Below, one piece after another: positions 32,501 through 45,172 of a stretch of DNA of 64,000 bases. Each line of letters opens with the position of its first letter. The stretch's first letter is position 1. The translations under genes were made by a program, and so were the position numbers. Below the pieces are notes generated by a model. That model was not told where the DNA came from and did not search any database. It saw only the letters and a list, made by a program, of their open reading frames with translations. Source of the stretch: Saprospiraceae bacterium (lineage in GTDB: Bacteria; Bacteroidota; Bacteroidia; Chitinophagales; Saprospiraceae); NCBI GenBank assembly GCA_028285545.1, contig JANQPA010000067.1, positions 1 through 64,000 on the forward strand, given 5' to 3'.

Positions 32501-35500
32501 TTATTTTTGCAAAATCACCTTCTGATTAATCAAAGCCTTCCCTGCTCTCAAACGGATCAGATAAATACCTGCAGGTAAGGATTGTTGATTTTGATCTGTG
32601 CCATCCCACAAAACTCGGTGCTCTCCCTCTGGTATCACATTTGAAAGTAAAGTATGAACTCTTTGACCTTGAATGTTAAAAACCTCTAGGGTCGTCTTTT
32701 CCTCCTGGCTCAAGTTGAAACTTAAATTGATTTCCTTCTGGAATGGATTGGGATAGGCTTTTAATTGAGTGACAATGTTGGATTCTTCTTCACTTTGCTT
32801 TTTCAAACTCCATCCACCCCAACCGCCGGGATCTGGATTGCTAGCTTCTTCACAGGCATCTCCTATTCCATTGTTGTTACTGTCCTTTTGATCCGAGTTG
32901 TAGGTGTCTGGGCAGTTGTCGCAACTGTCGAGCAGACCATCATTATCACTGTCAGTTCCTGTTAGTGTAACCTTTGCCTGACAATAAGCTGATTTTCCGT
33001 TTTCATTAGTTACTGACAGGAGAAGGGCTTGTTCTTTTCCGTCCTTGCAATATAACTCTATATGAGCTGCAGGAGGAAGAGAAGTTCCAAAAATTGATCC
33101 TTCTGGGCTGATGAGTAGACTAATTGAACTACAATCATCAAAAGAACCATTATCAATATCCGCTGCCAGTATTCTGACCGTTCCATTATTTTGCAAAGGG
33201 ACGGAGATGTTTTTACATAGTGCATTGGGAGCTGCCTCATTTTCCACAACCACCCACTGAGATTGAGTGCTGGTATTTCCATTTCCATCATTATAATTCC
33301 AGAGGATGACGAAGGTTCCTTCCTGATCAAATTCCAGAGGACTGTCAGTAGTAGCCGTAATGGAACCCGCGCAATTATCCGTAGCTGTAGGAAATTTAGT
33401 AACCTTAAGCAAACAACTTCCTCTCAGAGTAGGCAAACTGGCCTGATCAGGAACTGGCACCTGCCGATCTCTGATGACGACTCTTTGAGTTTGAGAGGAA
33501 GTATTACCATTGCCATCATCGAAAACCCAGGTAATGATGTGAACTCCCTGAGTATTATAAGTTAAAGGATCAGAAGTAGTCCCTTGAATTGTACCACCAC
33601 AACGATCGGTAGCTGTAGGAGTCTTAGAAACAGTAAGTCCACACTGAGCTCTGAGGCTTGGTAAACTTTCCTGGTCAGGAACTGGAGCGACATCATCCTC
33701 AATGACTATTGTTTGATCCTGCGAAGAGGTATTTCCATGGCCATCGTCAAAAACCCAGGTAACAGTATAAGTCCCTTCTTTATCAAAATAAAGAGGATCT
33801 GAAGTAGTTCCTGTGACCTGCCCCACACAATTATCGGTAGCAAAAGGGGGTTCCAGGCCAACTTCACAGAGACCATAGACGATAGGCAAAATAGCCAAAT
33901 CCGGAACAGGAGCAGTAACATCATCTATGATGACCGTTTGGGTTTGGGTAAAAGAATTCCCATTACCATCATCAAAAACCCAGGTGATGGTATGAGTTCC
34001 CTGGGTGCTGTAGGACAGGGGATCTGAGGTAGTGCCTATTATAGTACCTTCACAGTTATCTATGGCTGTAGGGGCAGAAGAAAGGCTCACAGAGCATTCT
34101 GCTTTAATAATTGGTAGTGAAGCCTGATCGGGTATTGGGGCAGTTTGGTCATCAATGAACAGATTGGCTGAACAGGTGCTAGAATTATTATGGTTATCTG
34201 TTACGGTTAAAATTACCGACTGATCCTCACAAGTAACCGTTGTTTTGTCCAAAGTCAGCGATTTAATGCCACAGGCATCACTGGAGCCATCATCTACTAC
34301 CTGAGCAGTGATCATACCCTGGCCACTATCCCCCAGTGTAACAGTTACATCCTGGCATCGTGCAACTGGTGCAATACGATCAACAACAGTAACATCTCCG
34401 GTACATGAGCTTTTATTGCCTGCATAATCTTTCAAATTCAGCGTCTTGGAGACCGTACCAATATCATTGCAAGTCATAACGTACAAGCTAGTATTGAAGA
34501 ATTGTAACCTACAGTTGTCATAGGAACCATTATCAATAGCTCCAATAAAATAAACACTTTCACCATTTTTATCTAGTTCAACTGTAATATCTTTGCATTT
34601 AGCTACTGGTGGAATATCATCAACAAAAGTGACGTTTGATCTACAAAAACCTACGTTCCCATTATTATCAATGACCTTTAGCCAAACAGAATTATCTGAA
34701 CAAGTTAAGGTAGTCTTATCTAAACTCAATTCTGCAATGCCACAAGCATCACTAGAGCCATTATCTATATCCTGGACAGTAACCTTAGCCTGGCCACTAG
34801 CATCCAGTGTAACCGTTACATCCTTACATCGTGCAACCGGTGCAATACGATCAACAATTATTACCTTTCCAGTACATGAGCTTTTGTTACCTGCAAAATC
34901 TTCTACATCTAGCCTTAAAGGAATGGTGCCAATGTCACTGCAAGTCACAAGGACTCCAAAGGAAGTGGATGAAATTAAGCCACAATTATCATAAGAACCA
35001 TTATCAATACCTCTGGTTTCATAAGCCCAAAATCCACTTTCATCTAATTCAACAGTAACATCTTTACATTTTGCCACTGGTGGAATATTATCAATAGGGT
35101 TAATAGTACTTATACAGGTGCTTTGATTACCTTTACCATCTTTTACATATAATGTTGCCTGATATCCTAGCCCCCCTGTAAAACAAGGAACATCTAATTC
35201 TGTAGAACCATCAAAAAATTCAAATTCAACGGACCCGCAGTTATCAGTTGAGCCATTATCCAGTTCCTGAGCTGTAATTTTAGCTTCCCCATTTTCATCT
35301 ATTTGAACAGAGTGAGTGGTCTTGCATTTTGCAGTGGGTTGAATATTATCGACAATGAATAATGTTTGTTCACAAGTACTAGTATTCCCATTTCTATCAT
35401 TCACATGGATGGTTATTGGAATGCTGCTGCCAGCATTACAGTCAACCTCTAGTTCTTCACTTCCATCAGGAAAGTTATAGGTTACTGTAGTGCAATTATC

Positions 35501-37705
35501 GTAAGAGCCTTTACCAAATCTATTTGCATTTACTACAGCATGACCATTTTCATCCAATTTTATGGTGACATCCTCGCAAATAACTGTAGGAACCGAACCA
35601 TCCTTAATGGTCACCTGAGCGGTACAGGAATGTTCATTACCGGAAAAATCTTCAACTGTTAAGGTTAGAGGGTAAGTACCAATAGCGCTACACTTAAGGG
35701 GAGGGAAATTCCAAGAATCTATAGTGGTATTCTTTATCCCACAATTATCATAAGAGCCTGCATCAATGCGATATAATTGATTAATTGAAGCCTCTCCGTT
35801 GGGACCTAATTCAATTGTAAAATCTTCGCATTTGGCTACTGGGGGAATATTGTCACCTTTAATGAATAATGTTTGTTTACAAGTACTGATATTACGATTT
35901 ATATCCATCAAACGGAGGGTTATTGGAATGCTGTTACCGACCTTACAGTCTACTTCTAATGTTTTACTTTTATTTGAAAAGCTAAATATCACCTCACTAC
36001 AATTATCATATGAGCCATTATCAAATTCAGATGCCATCACAGTGGCAGTACCGTTTTCATCCAATTCTACGGTAACATCCTGGCAAATAGGTACTGGAGG
36101 TGCATCATCAATAATGGTCGCAGAAGCAATACAAGAATGTTCATTACCGGAAAAATCTTGAACCGTTACGGTAAAAGGATAAGTCCTAACATAATCGCAC
36201 TCCTCATAGAAAGGAAGATCCTCAAAATCAGTGGTGATATTCTTAATCCCACAATTATCAAAAGATCCTGCAACTATGTGTTCTAAACGCTTTTTTGCAG
36301 CCTCTATGTCGGGTAACCAAACTATAATTTCTCCACATTTGGCAACAGGGGGTATATCATCAATGACAGTCACCACAGAAGTACAGGTGCTTGTCTGACC
36401 TTCGCTACCATTCACCGTAAGTGTAACCGTATGTTCTTCTCCAATATCATCGCAGGTAAAATCAGTTTGGGAAAGGCCAAGTTGAACAGTGCCGCAATTA
36501 TCATTAGAGCCATCATCAACATCGCTGATTGACAGCTGTCCATTTCCATTTCCATCCAAGGGTACCGTTGCAGTGGCTTTACAAAGAGCCTGAACCTGGC
36601 CACCATTAGGTATGATGGTTACTAGACCCTCATCATCCAGGAAATCTGCAGCGCCGGTTTTGCCAGCAGTAATTTGGACGTTGTGAGCACCAAACTCAGG
36701 ATTTCCATAGGAACCACCACCACCGCCTGGCCAAGTTACCCTGGTGGCACCTCCGGTGATTCCGCCACCACCACCACCACCGCCACCACCTGAACCACCA
36801 CCTGTGAAGCCATTACCACCATCTGACTGCTCCCCGTTGGAGCCACCAGACAATAGTGCCCAATCTATTTTATTGGACCCCGCATTGATCGGTGGTATGA
36901 GATGAACAGTTATTCCATAACCTGGAAGGGATTCATACTTATAATTTATTCTTTTCCCATCATGATCTCCGGATGAATTACAGGGAATTCCACCTCCAAA
37001 ACCAGTCGGGATAAATTCGAAAGCAGAAGATCCTGGGCAAGCACCTTGAACAAGTCTGCCACCGAAAAAGTTGCCTGAATTTCCGCCATCAATAGAGCTT
37101 CGCCCACCTTGGCCATCCCTTTTTATAGAAGGTAGTGGACGCACCGCTCCTCCTCCTCCCCCAGCAACAGCCAGTATAATCCATGCATCATTAATTGGAT
37201 CTCCTCCTGGAGGCTGATAGAGCACGGCAGAGGAACCTCCTCCTCCTCCTGAAACTGATTCGGGGTTAGAACAAAATATATCACCGCTCCTTCCTCCCTG
37301 GCCAACATAGACCTTTAATAAACCGCCGGGACGAAGAGCTTCGCCAGTTTCACTCACCAGGAAGTCTATTTCAACGGAAGCACCTTCTCCACCCCCGGCC
37401 CCTCCGCAGCCCCCTGTAAGACCTACCCCCCCACCATCTCCACCTTTAAGGAAAAGAGAAATGGAATTCGTTTGAGGGATTTTAATTAACCTGGTGATTA
37501 GTTCACGGGAACTCCAGGTATCGGAGCATTCCAGTTCTGTTATTTGGGCCGAAAGTGATGGACTGCTTATTAGCAGCCAGATAAACATCAGTGTTTGAAT
37601 AACAATGAAAAGAGGTTTAACAAATAATTGTTGTAAATCATTTTTTTTAGTGCTTAAAAGATAAAAAGTAGATTGGGCATTTTTGTTTGTGTGTTGGGTA
37701 TTCAT
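32501..37705 (-). CDS. Giant secreted HYR-repeat protein, T9SS cargo
   Basis: A 1734-residue secreted protein. In order: a long N-terminus with one hydrophobic stretch ending SLSAQ (about residue 54) as signal peptide, and a glycine-rich lectin-like domain (about 60-370) containing GGGGG runs. A series of HYR-like repeats follows (about 380-1160, each with PPVAKC, then DNGS(Y/S)DNC). Four longer repeats come next (about 1165-1500, with TTSDPL, TWVFDDGNGN). Then there is a thrombospondin type 3 repeat (DSDNDGLLDSCDNCPDTYN) and a C-terminal T9SS type A sorting domain (LKAYPNPFQKEINLSF). It should be exported and anchored by T9SS and act in adhesion or matrix binding; the ligand is unknown. Upstream on the same strand is an HTCS, but 140 bases apart. 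Confidence 0.88.
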   Translation of the reverse strand: MNTQHTNKNAQSTFYLLSTKKNDLQQLFVKPLFIVIQTLMFIWLLISSPSLSAQITELECSDTWSSRELITRLIKIPQTNSISLFLKGGDGGGVGLTGGCGGAGGGEGASVEIDFLVSETGEALRPGGLLKVYVGQGGRSGDIFCSNPESVSGGGGGSSAVLYQPPGGDPINDAWIILAVAGGGGGAVRPLPSIKRDGQGGRSSIDGGNSGNFFGGRLVQGACPGSSAFEFIPTGFGGGIPCNSSGDHDGKRINYKYESLPGYGITVHLIPPINAGSNKIDWALLSGGSNGEQSDGGNGFTGGGSGGGGGGGGGGITGGATRVTWPGGGGGSYGNPEFGAHNVQITAGKTGAADFLDDEGLVTIIPNGGQVQALCKATATVPLDGNGNGQLSISDVDDGSNDNCGTVQLGLSQTDFTCDDIGEEHTVTLTVNGSEGQTSTCTSVVTVIDDIPPVAKCGEIIVWLPDIEAAKKRLEHIVAGSFDNCGIKNITTDFEDLPFYEECDYVRTYPFTVTVQDFSGNEHSCIASATIIDDAPPVPICQDVTVELDENGTATVMASEFDNGSYDNCSEVIFSFSNKSKTLEVDCKVGNSIPITLRLMDINRNISTCKQTLFIKGDNIPPVAKCEDFTIELGPNGEASINQLYRIDAGSYDNCGIKNTTIDSWNFPPLKCSAIGTYPLTLTVEDFSGNEHSCTAQVTIKDGSVPTVICEDVTIKLDENGHAVVNANRFGKGSYDNCTTVTYNFPDGSEELEVDCNAGSSIPITIHVNDRNGNTSTCEQTLFIVDNIQPTAKCKTTHSVQIDENGEAKITAQELDNGSTDNCGSVEFEFFDGSTELDVPCFTGGLGYQATLYVKDGKGNQSTCISTINPIDNIPPVAKCKDVTVELDESGFWAYETRGIDNGSYDNCGLISSTSFGVLVTCSDIGTIPLRLDVEDFAGNKSSCTGKVIIVDRIAPVARCKDVTVTLDASGQAKVTVQDIDNGSSDACGIAELSLDKTTLTCSDNSVWLKVIDNNGNVGFCRSNVTFVDDIPPVAKCKDITVELDKNGESVYFIGAIDNGSYDNCRLQFFNTSLYVMTCNDIGTVSKTLNLKDYAGNKSSCTGDVTVVDRIAPVARCQDVTVTLGDSGQGMITAQVVDDGSSDACGIKSLTLDKTTVTCEDQSVILTVTDNHNNSSTCSANLFIDDQTAPIPDQASLPIIKAECSVSLSSAPTAIDNCEGTIIGTTSDPLSYSTQGTHTITWVFDDGNGNSFTQTQTVIIDDVTAPVPDLAILPIVYGLCEVGLEPPFATDNCVGQVTGTTSDPLYFDKEGTYTVTWVFDDGHGNTSSQDQTIVIEDDVAPVPDQESLPSLRAQCGLTVSKTPTATDRCGGTIQGTTSDPLTYNTQGVHIITWVFDDGNGNTSSQTQRVVIRDRQVPVPDQASLPTLRGSCLLKVTKFPTATDNCAGSITATTDSPLEFDQEGTFVILWNYNDGNGNTSTQSQWVVVENEAAPNALCKNISVPLQNNGTVRILAADIDNGSFDDCSSISLLISPEGSIFGTSLPPAAHIELYCKDGKEQALLLSVTNENGKSAYCQAKVTLTGTDSDNDGLLDSCDNCPDTYNSDQKDSNNNGIGDACEEASNPDPGGWGGWSLKKQSEEESNIVTQLKAYPNPFQKEINLSFNLSQEEKTTLEVFNIQGQRVHTLLSNVIPEGEHRVLWDGTDQNQQSLPAGIYLIRLRAGKALINQKVILQK

Positions 37706-37800
37706 ATTGAGTAGCTTTACTTCTTGATAAAAGAATATTTTCCTTCAGTTGTGTTTGAAAAATTCAACTGGAACAAAAATGCAGGGAATACAAAAGAGGA

Positions 37801-37840
37801 GTTCCCCTTATTGTCTAAAGGTTCCCCTTATTGTCTAAAT
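37801..37840. repeat. Perfect 20-bp tandem duplication
   Basis: gttccccttattgtctaaag at 37801-37820 is repeated at 37821-37840 with only the last base changed. It lies seven bases beyond the HTCS stop codon, between the HTCS and the giant HYR gene. Confidence 0.85.
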
Positions 37841-37847
37841 GTCCTTT

Positions 37848-40800
37848 TTATCCTTTGGAATGGAGGCTTTTCCGGTACTGAGAAGGAGAAGTGCCAATTT
37901 CTTCAGTGAAGACTTTGGAAAAGTATTTTAGGTTGGAAAAGCCAGTCTCAAAGGCAATTTCAGAGATGTTGAGCTTAGGATTATTGATCAACATTTCTTT
38001 GGATTGGTGAATGCGAATGGAGCGAATGTAATGGGAAGTGGATCGCCCGGTCAGTGCTTTGAGTTTATTGTGCAGTTGGGCCCTGCTTATCTGAAGAGCT
38101 TGACAAAGCTCGGTGATCCCAAAAGTCTCATCGGAAAGGTTTTGTTGTATAGTATTCTGGATTTCTAAAATGAAAGTGTCCTCCTGGTTGCTGACGGGAC
38201 TATCTGAGAATATTTCATTTCCTATGGATTGATAACGCTGCTGCAAAGTCTTTCGGATCTCCAATAATTTTTCAAGCCGGACCGATAGTTCTTTTTCATT
38301 AAATGGTTTGGCTAAATAGGCATCAGCTCCTACTTCCAGGCCACTTATCCTGGAATCAGCATCTGACTTAGCGGTGAGGAGAATAATTGGAATATGACTG
38401 GTTCGAACATCTTTTTTTAAGGTATCACAAACTTCATAGCCATCTTTTTTCGGCATCATCACATCACTGATGATGATGTCGGGTACTTCCTCTAGTGCCT
38501 TTTCGATACCTGCCTCCCCATCTGCTGCATAGGATAAATGATACTGCTCTTCCAGGCAGGCAGTCAGATATTGTCTTACATCTTTATTGTCTTCGACAAT
38601 CAATAAATTAGGTAAGGCTGCCAAGGTACCATTGGAGTTCTTATCAAGTGTTTTTCCTTTGGCTTCGATAGTAGCAGCCTCTGGGATGTTTGGTATTATG
38701 GGGCTTTGAGAAATTGGTGCAGCAGTATTGAGGATGGGCAGCCAAACAAAAAAGCTGCTTCCTTCTTCAAGTTTACTTTTTACTTCAATTTTGCCGCCCT
38801 GTAATTTGATTAGTTCGCGGGTCAGCGACAAGCCAATGCCCGTTCCTTCTCCTGTTCGGGTGCTGGAATCATCCACCTGATAAAAGCGGTCAAATATGTG
38901 AGGTAGCTGATCTTCAGGAATACCAATACCCTCATCCTTTACGGTTATCAAAAGACTTTCCAGAGATTTTTGACGGAGGACTCCAGGACTTGAAACAGTA
39001 GCTACCTGCAGCAGCACTTCACCACCGGTTTCTGAAAACTTAATGGCATTGGACAACAAATTGGAAATTATACGCAAAATCATTTCCGGATCGTAATCCA
39101 TGATAAGTTCCTCAAGTTCAGTCTGAAATTTAAGCTGGATATTCCTGTCTGCTCCCATGGAATGAAAGGATTCGGAAATGTAATTAATAAAGGAGAGAAT
39201 ATCTCCCTGGACCAATTTGGGCTCCAATTTGCCGGCTTCCAGCTTTCGCAAATCAAGGATTTGATTGACCAGACTGAGTAGTTCATCAGCATTCCGACTG
39301 ATCATTTTGCTTCCCTTTTTTAACCATTGTTCAGGGTTTTGATTGATTTTACCCATCATCCCTTTGATGATGGTCAAGGGGGTACGTAGTTCGTGGGTGA
39401 TGTTAGTATACAATCTATTTTTCAGGGTATCCAGGGCTTTCAAATTTTGAGCTTCCTGTTTTTCAATTTGACGTCGGAGTTGAAATCGATAAATGGCAAT
39501 AATAATCCCTGCTGTAAAAAGAACATAAAGCATATAAGCCAGCGTACTTTTCCACCAGGGAGGATAAACCCTAAAGTGAAGTAATTCAACTGGTTCAGAA
39601 GCAATATTTTCTGCATTTCTGGCGCGGGCCTGCAATTGATAATTTCCCGGCGTCAGATTAGAAAAACTAATTTGCAAATCTTCATCTAGTGGTCTCCATT
39701 GTTGGTTGAAACCTAGCAATTGATAATCATATCGAAGGCCGGTCCTGGTCTTCCAATTAAGATCTGATAAGGTAATTGTAATAGATTGATCTTTATAGCT
39801 TAATTTGATAAACTCATTTTTATCACTTACAAAATAATCAGTCAGCAGCTCTCCCCTCCCCTCATAGGGATTAAATGTTGAAAAGGCATGAATTGCGAGC
39901 TGAGGCTGGGGTTTATCCAATTGCAATAAGGAAGGGTTTACCCTTAGAAAACCATCGGTACTTCCAAAAAATAAATGTTCACTATAGGAGCTATTCAGGT
40001 AGGCTTTGGGAATAAAAGAAGTACTTGTCAATCCATCTGCTAAACCGAGCGAAAAAAAAGCCACTTCCGAAGCTGTGGGTAATTGCCTGGCCAAGCCATT
40101 TTCGGTGCTTACCCAAAGGACTCCCTCATCATCTTCAAGAATGCCATAAATGGTATTATCCGGCAATCCATCCTGTTTATAGAAACGTTCAAAACGCTGG
40201 TTTTCTTCATCAAAACGGTTAAGACCAATATTGGTCCCAACCCAAAGATCATCATTCTGATCCTGATAAATTGCCCATACCAGATTATCCGAAAGAGAGG
40301 AATGATCATTTGGATTATGAAAGTAATGAGTAAATTCTTGAGTTTTGGGATCGTATCTATAAAGGCCGCCCCCAGTGCCAACCCATAATAATCCTTTCTT
40401 ATTAGCAAAGAGATATCGAATATGATTTTTAGGGTAGGATTTATTATTCGAATGGGCTTGACTAAATCCTTGGATGGATTCTGTACGAGGATCAATCCGA
40501 AACAAACCTTTTGACCAGGTACCAACCCAAATATACCCTTGCTGGTCTTTTTCCAAAGCCCATATCCTCATCTCTGATTGAAAGATAGAATCTTCCAGTG
40601 TTTGGCTTAGATAGCTAAACTCTTGTCCACTACTATCCATTTTCACTAAGCCGTGGGTGAGTGTGGCCATCCAAATCGATTCTTCCGGCCCCTGAATTAT
40701 TTCTACAATTCGGTTGCTGGCTAAAGCATTCAGTTGATTGGGCTTGGAAACCACTGATTGTTTTTTCTGAAGCAGATTATTTTCCCCATATGCAAACTGA

Positions 40801-42035
40801 TCCAAACCATGATTTAATATACCTACCCAGAGATTTCCACGATCATCTTCAAGAAAGGTTCGAGCCTGCCCAGCAGATACCGAATTCGAATTTACCGGGT
40901 CATTTTGAAAAAAAACAAAAGTAGGGTCCAGCTGTCGGGCAAGGTAAAGGCCACTTCCAGCTGTTCCTATCCAATAATTCCCCTGGCGGTCTTTGTAGGT
41001 GGAATTGATTAAATCCGGAAATAATTTTTTAGAAATTTGATTCTGACTTCGAATCGAATGGAGTTCATCAGTTTTGAGGTCGTACCAGAAATAGTCTCTA
41101 TTTTTGGGAATTAAAAATATTCCCTGGTTGTCTAGGAAAAAATCCCAGGTGTAATCCACTTTTAGGTTTCCATAGTCTATTGACCTAAGTACTTTTATTT
41201 GCGGAGATTTATCTCTAGTATCTAGCTCAAAAAGGGTTTTCTGGGTTAAAACCATGATTTTGCCATTACCAACATATTTACCCAATATAAACTCAGGCTT
41301 CTCCGCATCATTGTTTTCTATTTGGGGGAGCGTAAAGACAGAAAGCTCCTGGGAGGAAATATCTAAGCGTATTATGTTTTCATAATCACAGAACCATAGT
41401 TCTTCAGGGGTGGCCAATAAGAATTCACTCCAATAAAATTGCTTTTCTATATCTTGAATGGGAGCATCAAACTCAAAGTATTCCGTGTACCACTTTTCGT
41501 CGCCCTTGGAAGACTTTTTCAATTCAAAAAGCCCTTGTTTGTAGACATTAGCCCACAAGCGGCCATTAGCATCTTCTCGAATATCTCTAATCTCACCGTG
41601 TACCTTCTGGCCTGATTTATTTAAAGGTATGCGTTCAATTATCCCAGTTTCCCGATCCAAGATATTTAAGCCCTTTTGGGTTACTACCCAAAGGTTATGT
41701 TGAGAGTCTTCGAAAATATTGGTGACCCAATCGTCATTTAGTGTTTTTGGATTTTCGGGATCAAAACTGAATTCCAAAAAATGTTGACCATCAAAGCGAT
41801 TAAGTCCACCCTCCGTCCCTATCCACATGAAACCTTGGTGATCCTGATGAAAAGAAAGCACATAATTACTACTCAGGCCATCTGTTTGTGTGAAGTTTTG
41901 GAAGTCTATATTAGTTTGGGCTGAATTGATAATCGGCCATAAAATTAGTAGGGTAAGAACAAAGGCGATCCTGTGCCAAATGCAATTTGCAGTCACTTGA
42001 AATATAACTATTTGATGTTTCCCTGCTTTTTCCAT
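37848..42035 (-). CDS. Hybrid two-component system sensor/AraC-type regulator (HTCS)
   Basis: A 1395-residue one-protein signalling system. It has a signal/TM segment near the N-terminus (ending PIINSAQ), a periplasmic sensor with Reg_prop beta-propeller repeats (WIGT.GGLNRFD type, to about 720) and a Y_Y_Y module. A membrane helix (about 832-852) leads to HisKA (NITHELRTPL, His881), an HATPase domain (IRIISNLLSNAIKF, DEGIGIP, GTGIGLSL) and a receiver (IIISDVMMPKKDGYE, Asp1191). A C-terminal AraC-type HTH_18 follows (ISEIAFETGFSNLKYFSKVF). Such proteins sense polysaccharide fragments and activate nearby genes; a target is not obvious, as no PUL is adjacent (the next gene is the HYR protein). 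ATG at 42035 was chosen over TTG at 42095. Confidence 0.93.
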   Translation of the reverse strand: MEKAGKHQIVIFQVTANCIWHRIAFVLTLLILWPIINSAQTNIDFQNFTQTDGLSSNYVLSFHQDHQGFMWIGTEGGLNRFDGQHFLEFSFDPENPKTLNDDWVTNIFEDSQHNLWVVTQKGLNILDRETGIIERIPLNKSGQKVHGEIRDIREDANGRLWANVYKQGLFELKKSSKGDEKWYTEYFEFDAPIQDIEKQFYWSEFLLATPEELWFCDYENIIRLDISSQELSVFTLPQIENNDAEKPEFILGKYVGNGKIMVLTQKTLFELDTRDKSPQIKVLRSIDYGNLKVDYTWDFFLDNQGIFLIPKNRDYFWYDLKTDELHSIRSQNQISKKLFPDLINSTYKDRQGNYWIGTAGSGLYLARQLDPTFVFFQNDPVNSNSVSAGQARTFLEDDRGNLWVGILNHGLDQFAYGENNLLQKKQSVVSKPNQLNALASNRIVEIIQGPEESIWMATLTHGLVKMDSSGQEFSYLSQTLEDSIFQSEMRIWALEKDQQGYIWVGTWSKGLFRIDPRTESIQGFSQAHSNNKSYPKNHIRYLFANKKGLLWVGTGGGLYRYDPKTQEFTHYFHNPNDHSSLSDNLVWAIYQDQNDDLWVGTNIGLNRFDEENQRFERFYKQDGLPDNTIYGILEDDEGVLWVSTENGLARQLPTASEVAFFSLGLADGLTSTSFIPKAYLNSSYSEHLFFGSTDGFLRVNPSLLQLDKPQPQLAIHAFSTFNPYEGRGELLTDYFVSDKNEFIKLSYKDQSITITLSDLNWKTRTGLRYDYQLLGFNQQWRPLDEDLQISFSNLTPGNYQLQARARNAENIASEPVELLHFRVYPPWWKSTLAYMLYVLFTAGIIIAIYRFQLRRQIEKQEAQNLKALDTLKNRLYTNITHELRTPLTIIKGMMGKINQNPEQWLKKGSKMISRNADELLSLVNQILDLRKLEAGKLEPKLVQGDILSFINYISESFHSMGADRNIQLKFQTELEELIMDYDPEMILRIISNLLSNAIKFSETGGEVLLQVATVSSPGVLRQKSLESLLITVKDEGIGIPEDQLPHIFDRFYQVDDSSTRTGEGTGIGLSLTRELIKLQGGKIEVKSKLEEGSSFFVWLPILNTAAPISQSPIIPNIPEAATIEAKGKTLDKNSNGTLAALPNLLIVEDNKDVRQYLTACLEEQYHLSYAADGEAGIEKALEEVPDIIISDVMMPKKDGYEVCDTLKKDVRTSHIPIILLTAKSDADSRISGLEVGADAYLAKPFNEKELSVRLEKLLEIRKTLQQRYQSIGNEIFSDSPVSNQEDTFILEIQNTIQQNLSDETFGITELCQALQISRAQLHNKLKALTGRSTSHYIRSIRIHQSKEMLINNPKLNISEIAFETGFSNLKYFSKVFTEEIGTSPSQYRKSLHSKG

Positions 42036-42307
42036 CTCATGAAAGCTCAAAATTTGAGTAGTCAGTTGTAAAAGGTACTTTTTCAGAACGTACAATAATT
42101 TTTTTAAACATGCTTTTTTGTAGAGAGGGATTTAGCTAACAATTTAAGGCAAATTTGAGACATGAAATATTAAAAAAATGACATCTTGAAAAAAATAGCT
42201 AAACAAGAAAAGAGATTAGAGCAGTTTTTTTTACAAGCTGATGAAAAAATGATACGAGTTGATACCATTTCTATTAGTCAATTGTATAATCAAACGATTA
42301 ATCTTCC

Positions 42308-42757
42308 CTATTTTCTCCTGGCAGCAAAAAAAGCTTTCATCAATAATTCACTTTCTCTGGCAAGAACTCCAGACACGAGCTTCGTTTTGGGATGCAACAA
42401 AGGCTCTGATATTTTTGAAAATCCTCTTTTGGAGTCTGAAGCACCATAAACTAATGTTCCAATTTGTGACCAGTATAGAGCACCAGCGCACATTACACAG
42501 GGCTCCAAGGTAACGTATAGGGTGCAGTCTTGAAGGTATTTTCCTCCTAAATAATTAGCGGCAGATGTAATGGCCAACATTTCTGCGTGGGCGGTGATGT
42601 CATTTAATCGCTCTGTTTGGTTATAAGCCTTGGCAATTATTTGTCCATTGCATACTACTACAGCACCTACTGGAATTTCGCCCTCCTCGAAAGCTATTTC
42701 TGCCTGGTGCATTGCTTTTTTCATATAAAAATTATGGTCGTTAGTAGGAATCGCCAT
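42308..42757 (-). CDS. tadA: tRNA-specific adenosine deaminase
   Basis: A 149-residue zinc enzyme that converts adenosine-34 to inosine in tRNA-Arg(ACG). The signature HAEM (His57, Glu59; Glu is the proton shuttle) and EPCVMCAGAL (Cys87, Cys90) supply zinc ligands, and the N-terminal FEEGEIPVGAVVV and C-terminal LVYGASDSKRG are typical of TadA rather than of generic cytidine deaminases. ATG 42757 was chosen; a GTG ten codons upstream lacks support. It is divergent from guaB 140 bases away and followed on the same strand by the HTCS. An antisense ORF at 42186-42449 is a shadow. Confidence 0.95.
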   Translation of the reverse strand: MAIPTNDHNFYMKKAMHQAEIAFEEGEIPVGAVVVCNGQIIAKAYNQTERLNDITAHAEMLAITSAANYLGGKYLQDCTLYVTLEPCVMCAGALYWSQIGTLVYGASDSKRGFSKISEPLLHPKTKLVSGVLARESELLMKAFFAARRK

Positions 42758-42828
42758 TTTTTTATTTAAAGAAACAAAAAATAGCACATTCGGTTAATAA
42801 ATCATCAATTGGAAACCCAATTTTTTAA

Positions 42829-45017
<2,189 letters not shown>

Positions 45018-45140
45018 ACAATGGCAATAGCAATAGCAATAGCAATGGCAATAGCAATGACCCTAATTAATGATTGCCATTGAAATTGAAATTGCCATTG
45101 ATATTGAAATTGCTATTGATATTGATATTGATATTGACAT
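45018..45140. repeat. Fold-back element of gcaata / attgat words
   Basis: The plus strand reads (g)gcaatagcaatagc... for about 45 bases (45019-45060) and then attgccattgaaattgaaa... with attgat units (45070-45140). The second half is largely complementary to the first, so it can fold back. It lies between the glycosylase gene and the T9SS plug gene. Confidence 0.8.
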
Positions 45141-45172
45141 TCCAATTATCGTATACCCGAACAAACAAATCA

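Noticed and set aside
36700-36800. cca-rich repeats at the giant HYR gene
   Set aside because: They are simply Gly codons of the glycine-rich domain on the minus strand.
42186-42449. Open frame on the plus strand opposite tadA
   Set aside because: Starts at TTG, overlaps tadA antisense over most of its length, and has no family resemblance; it is a shadow of tadA.
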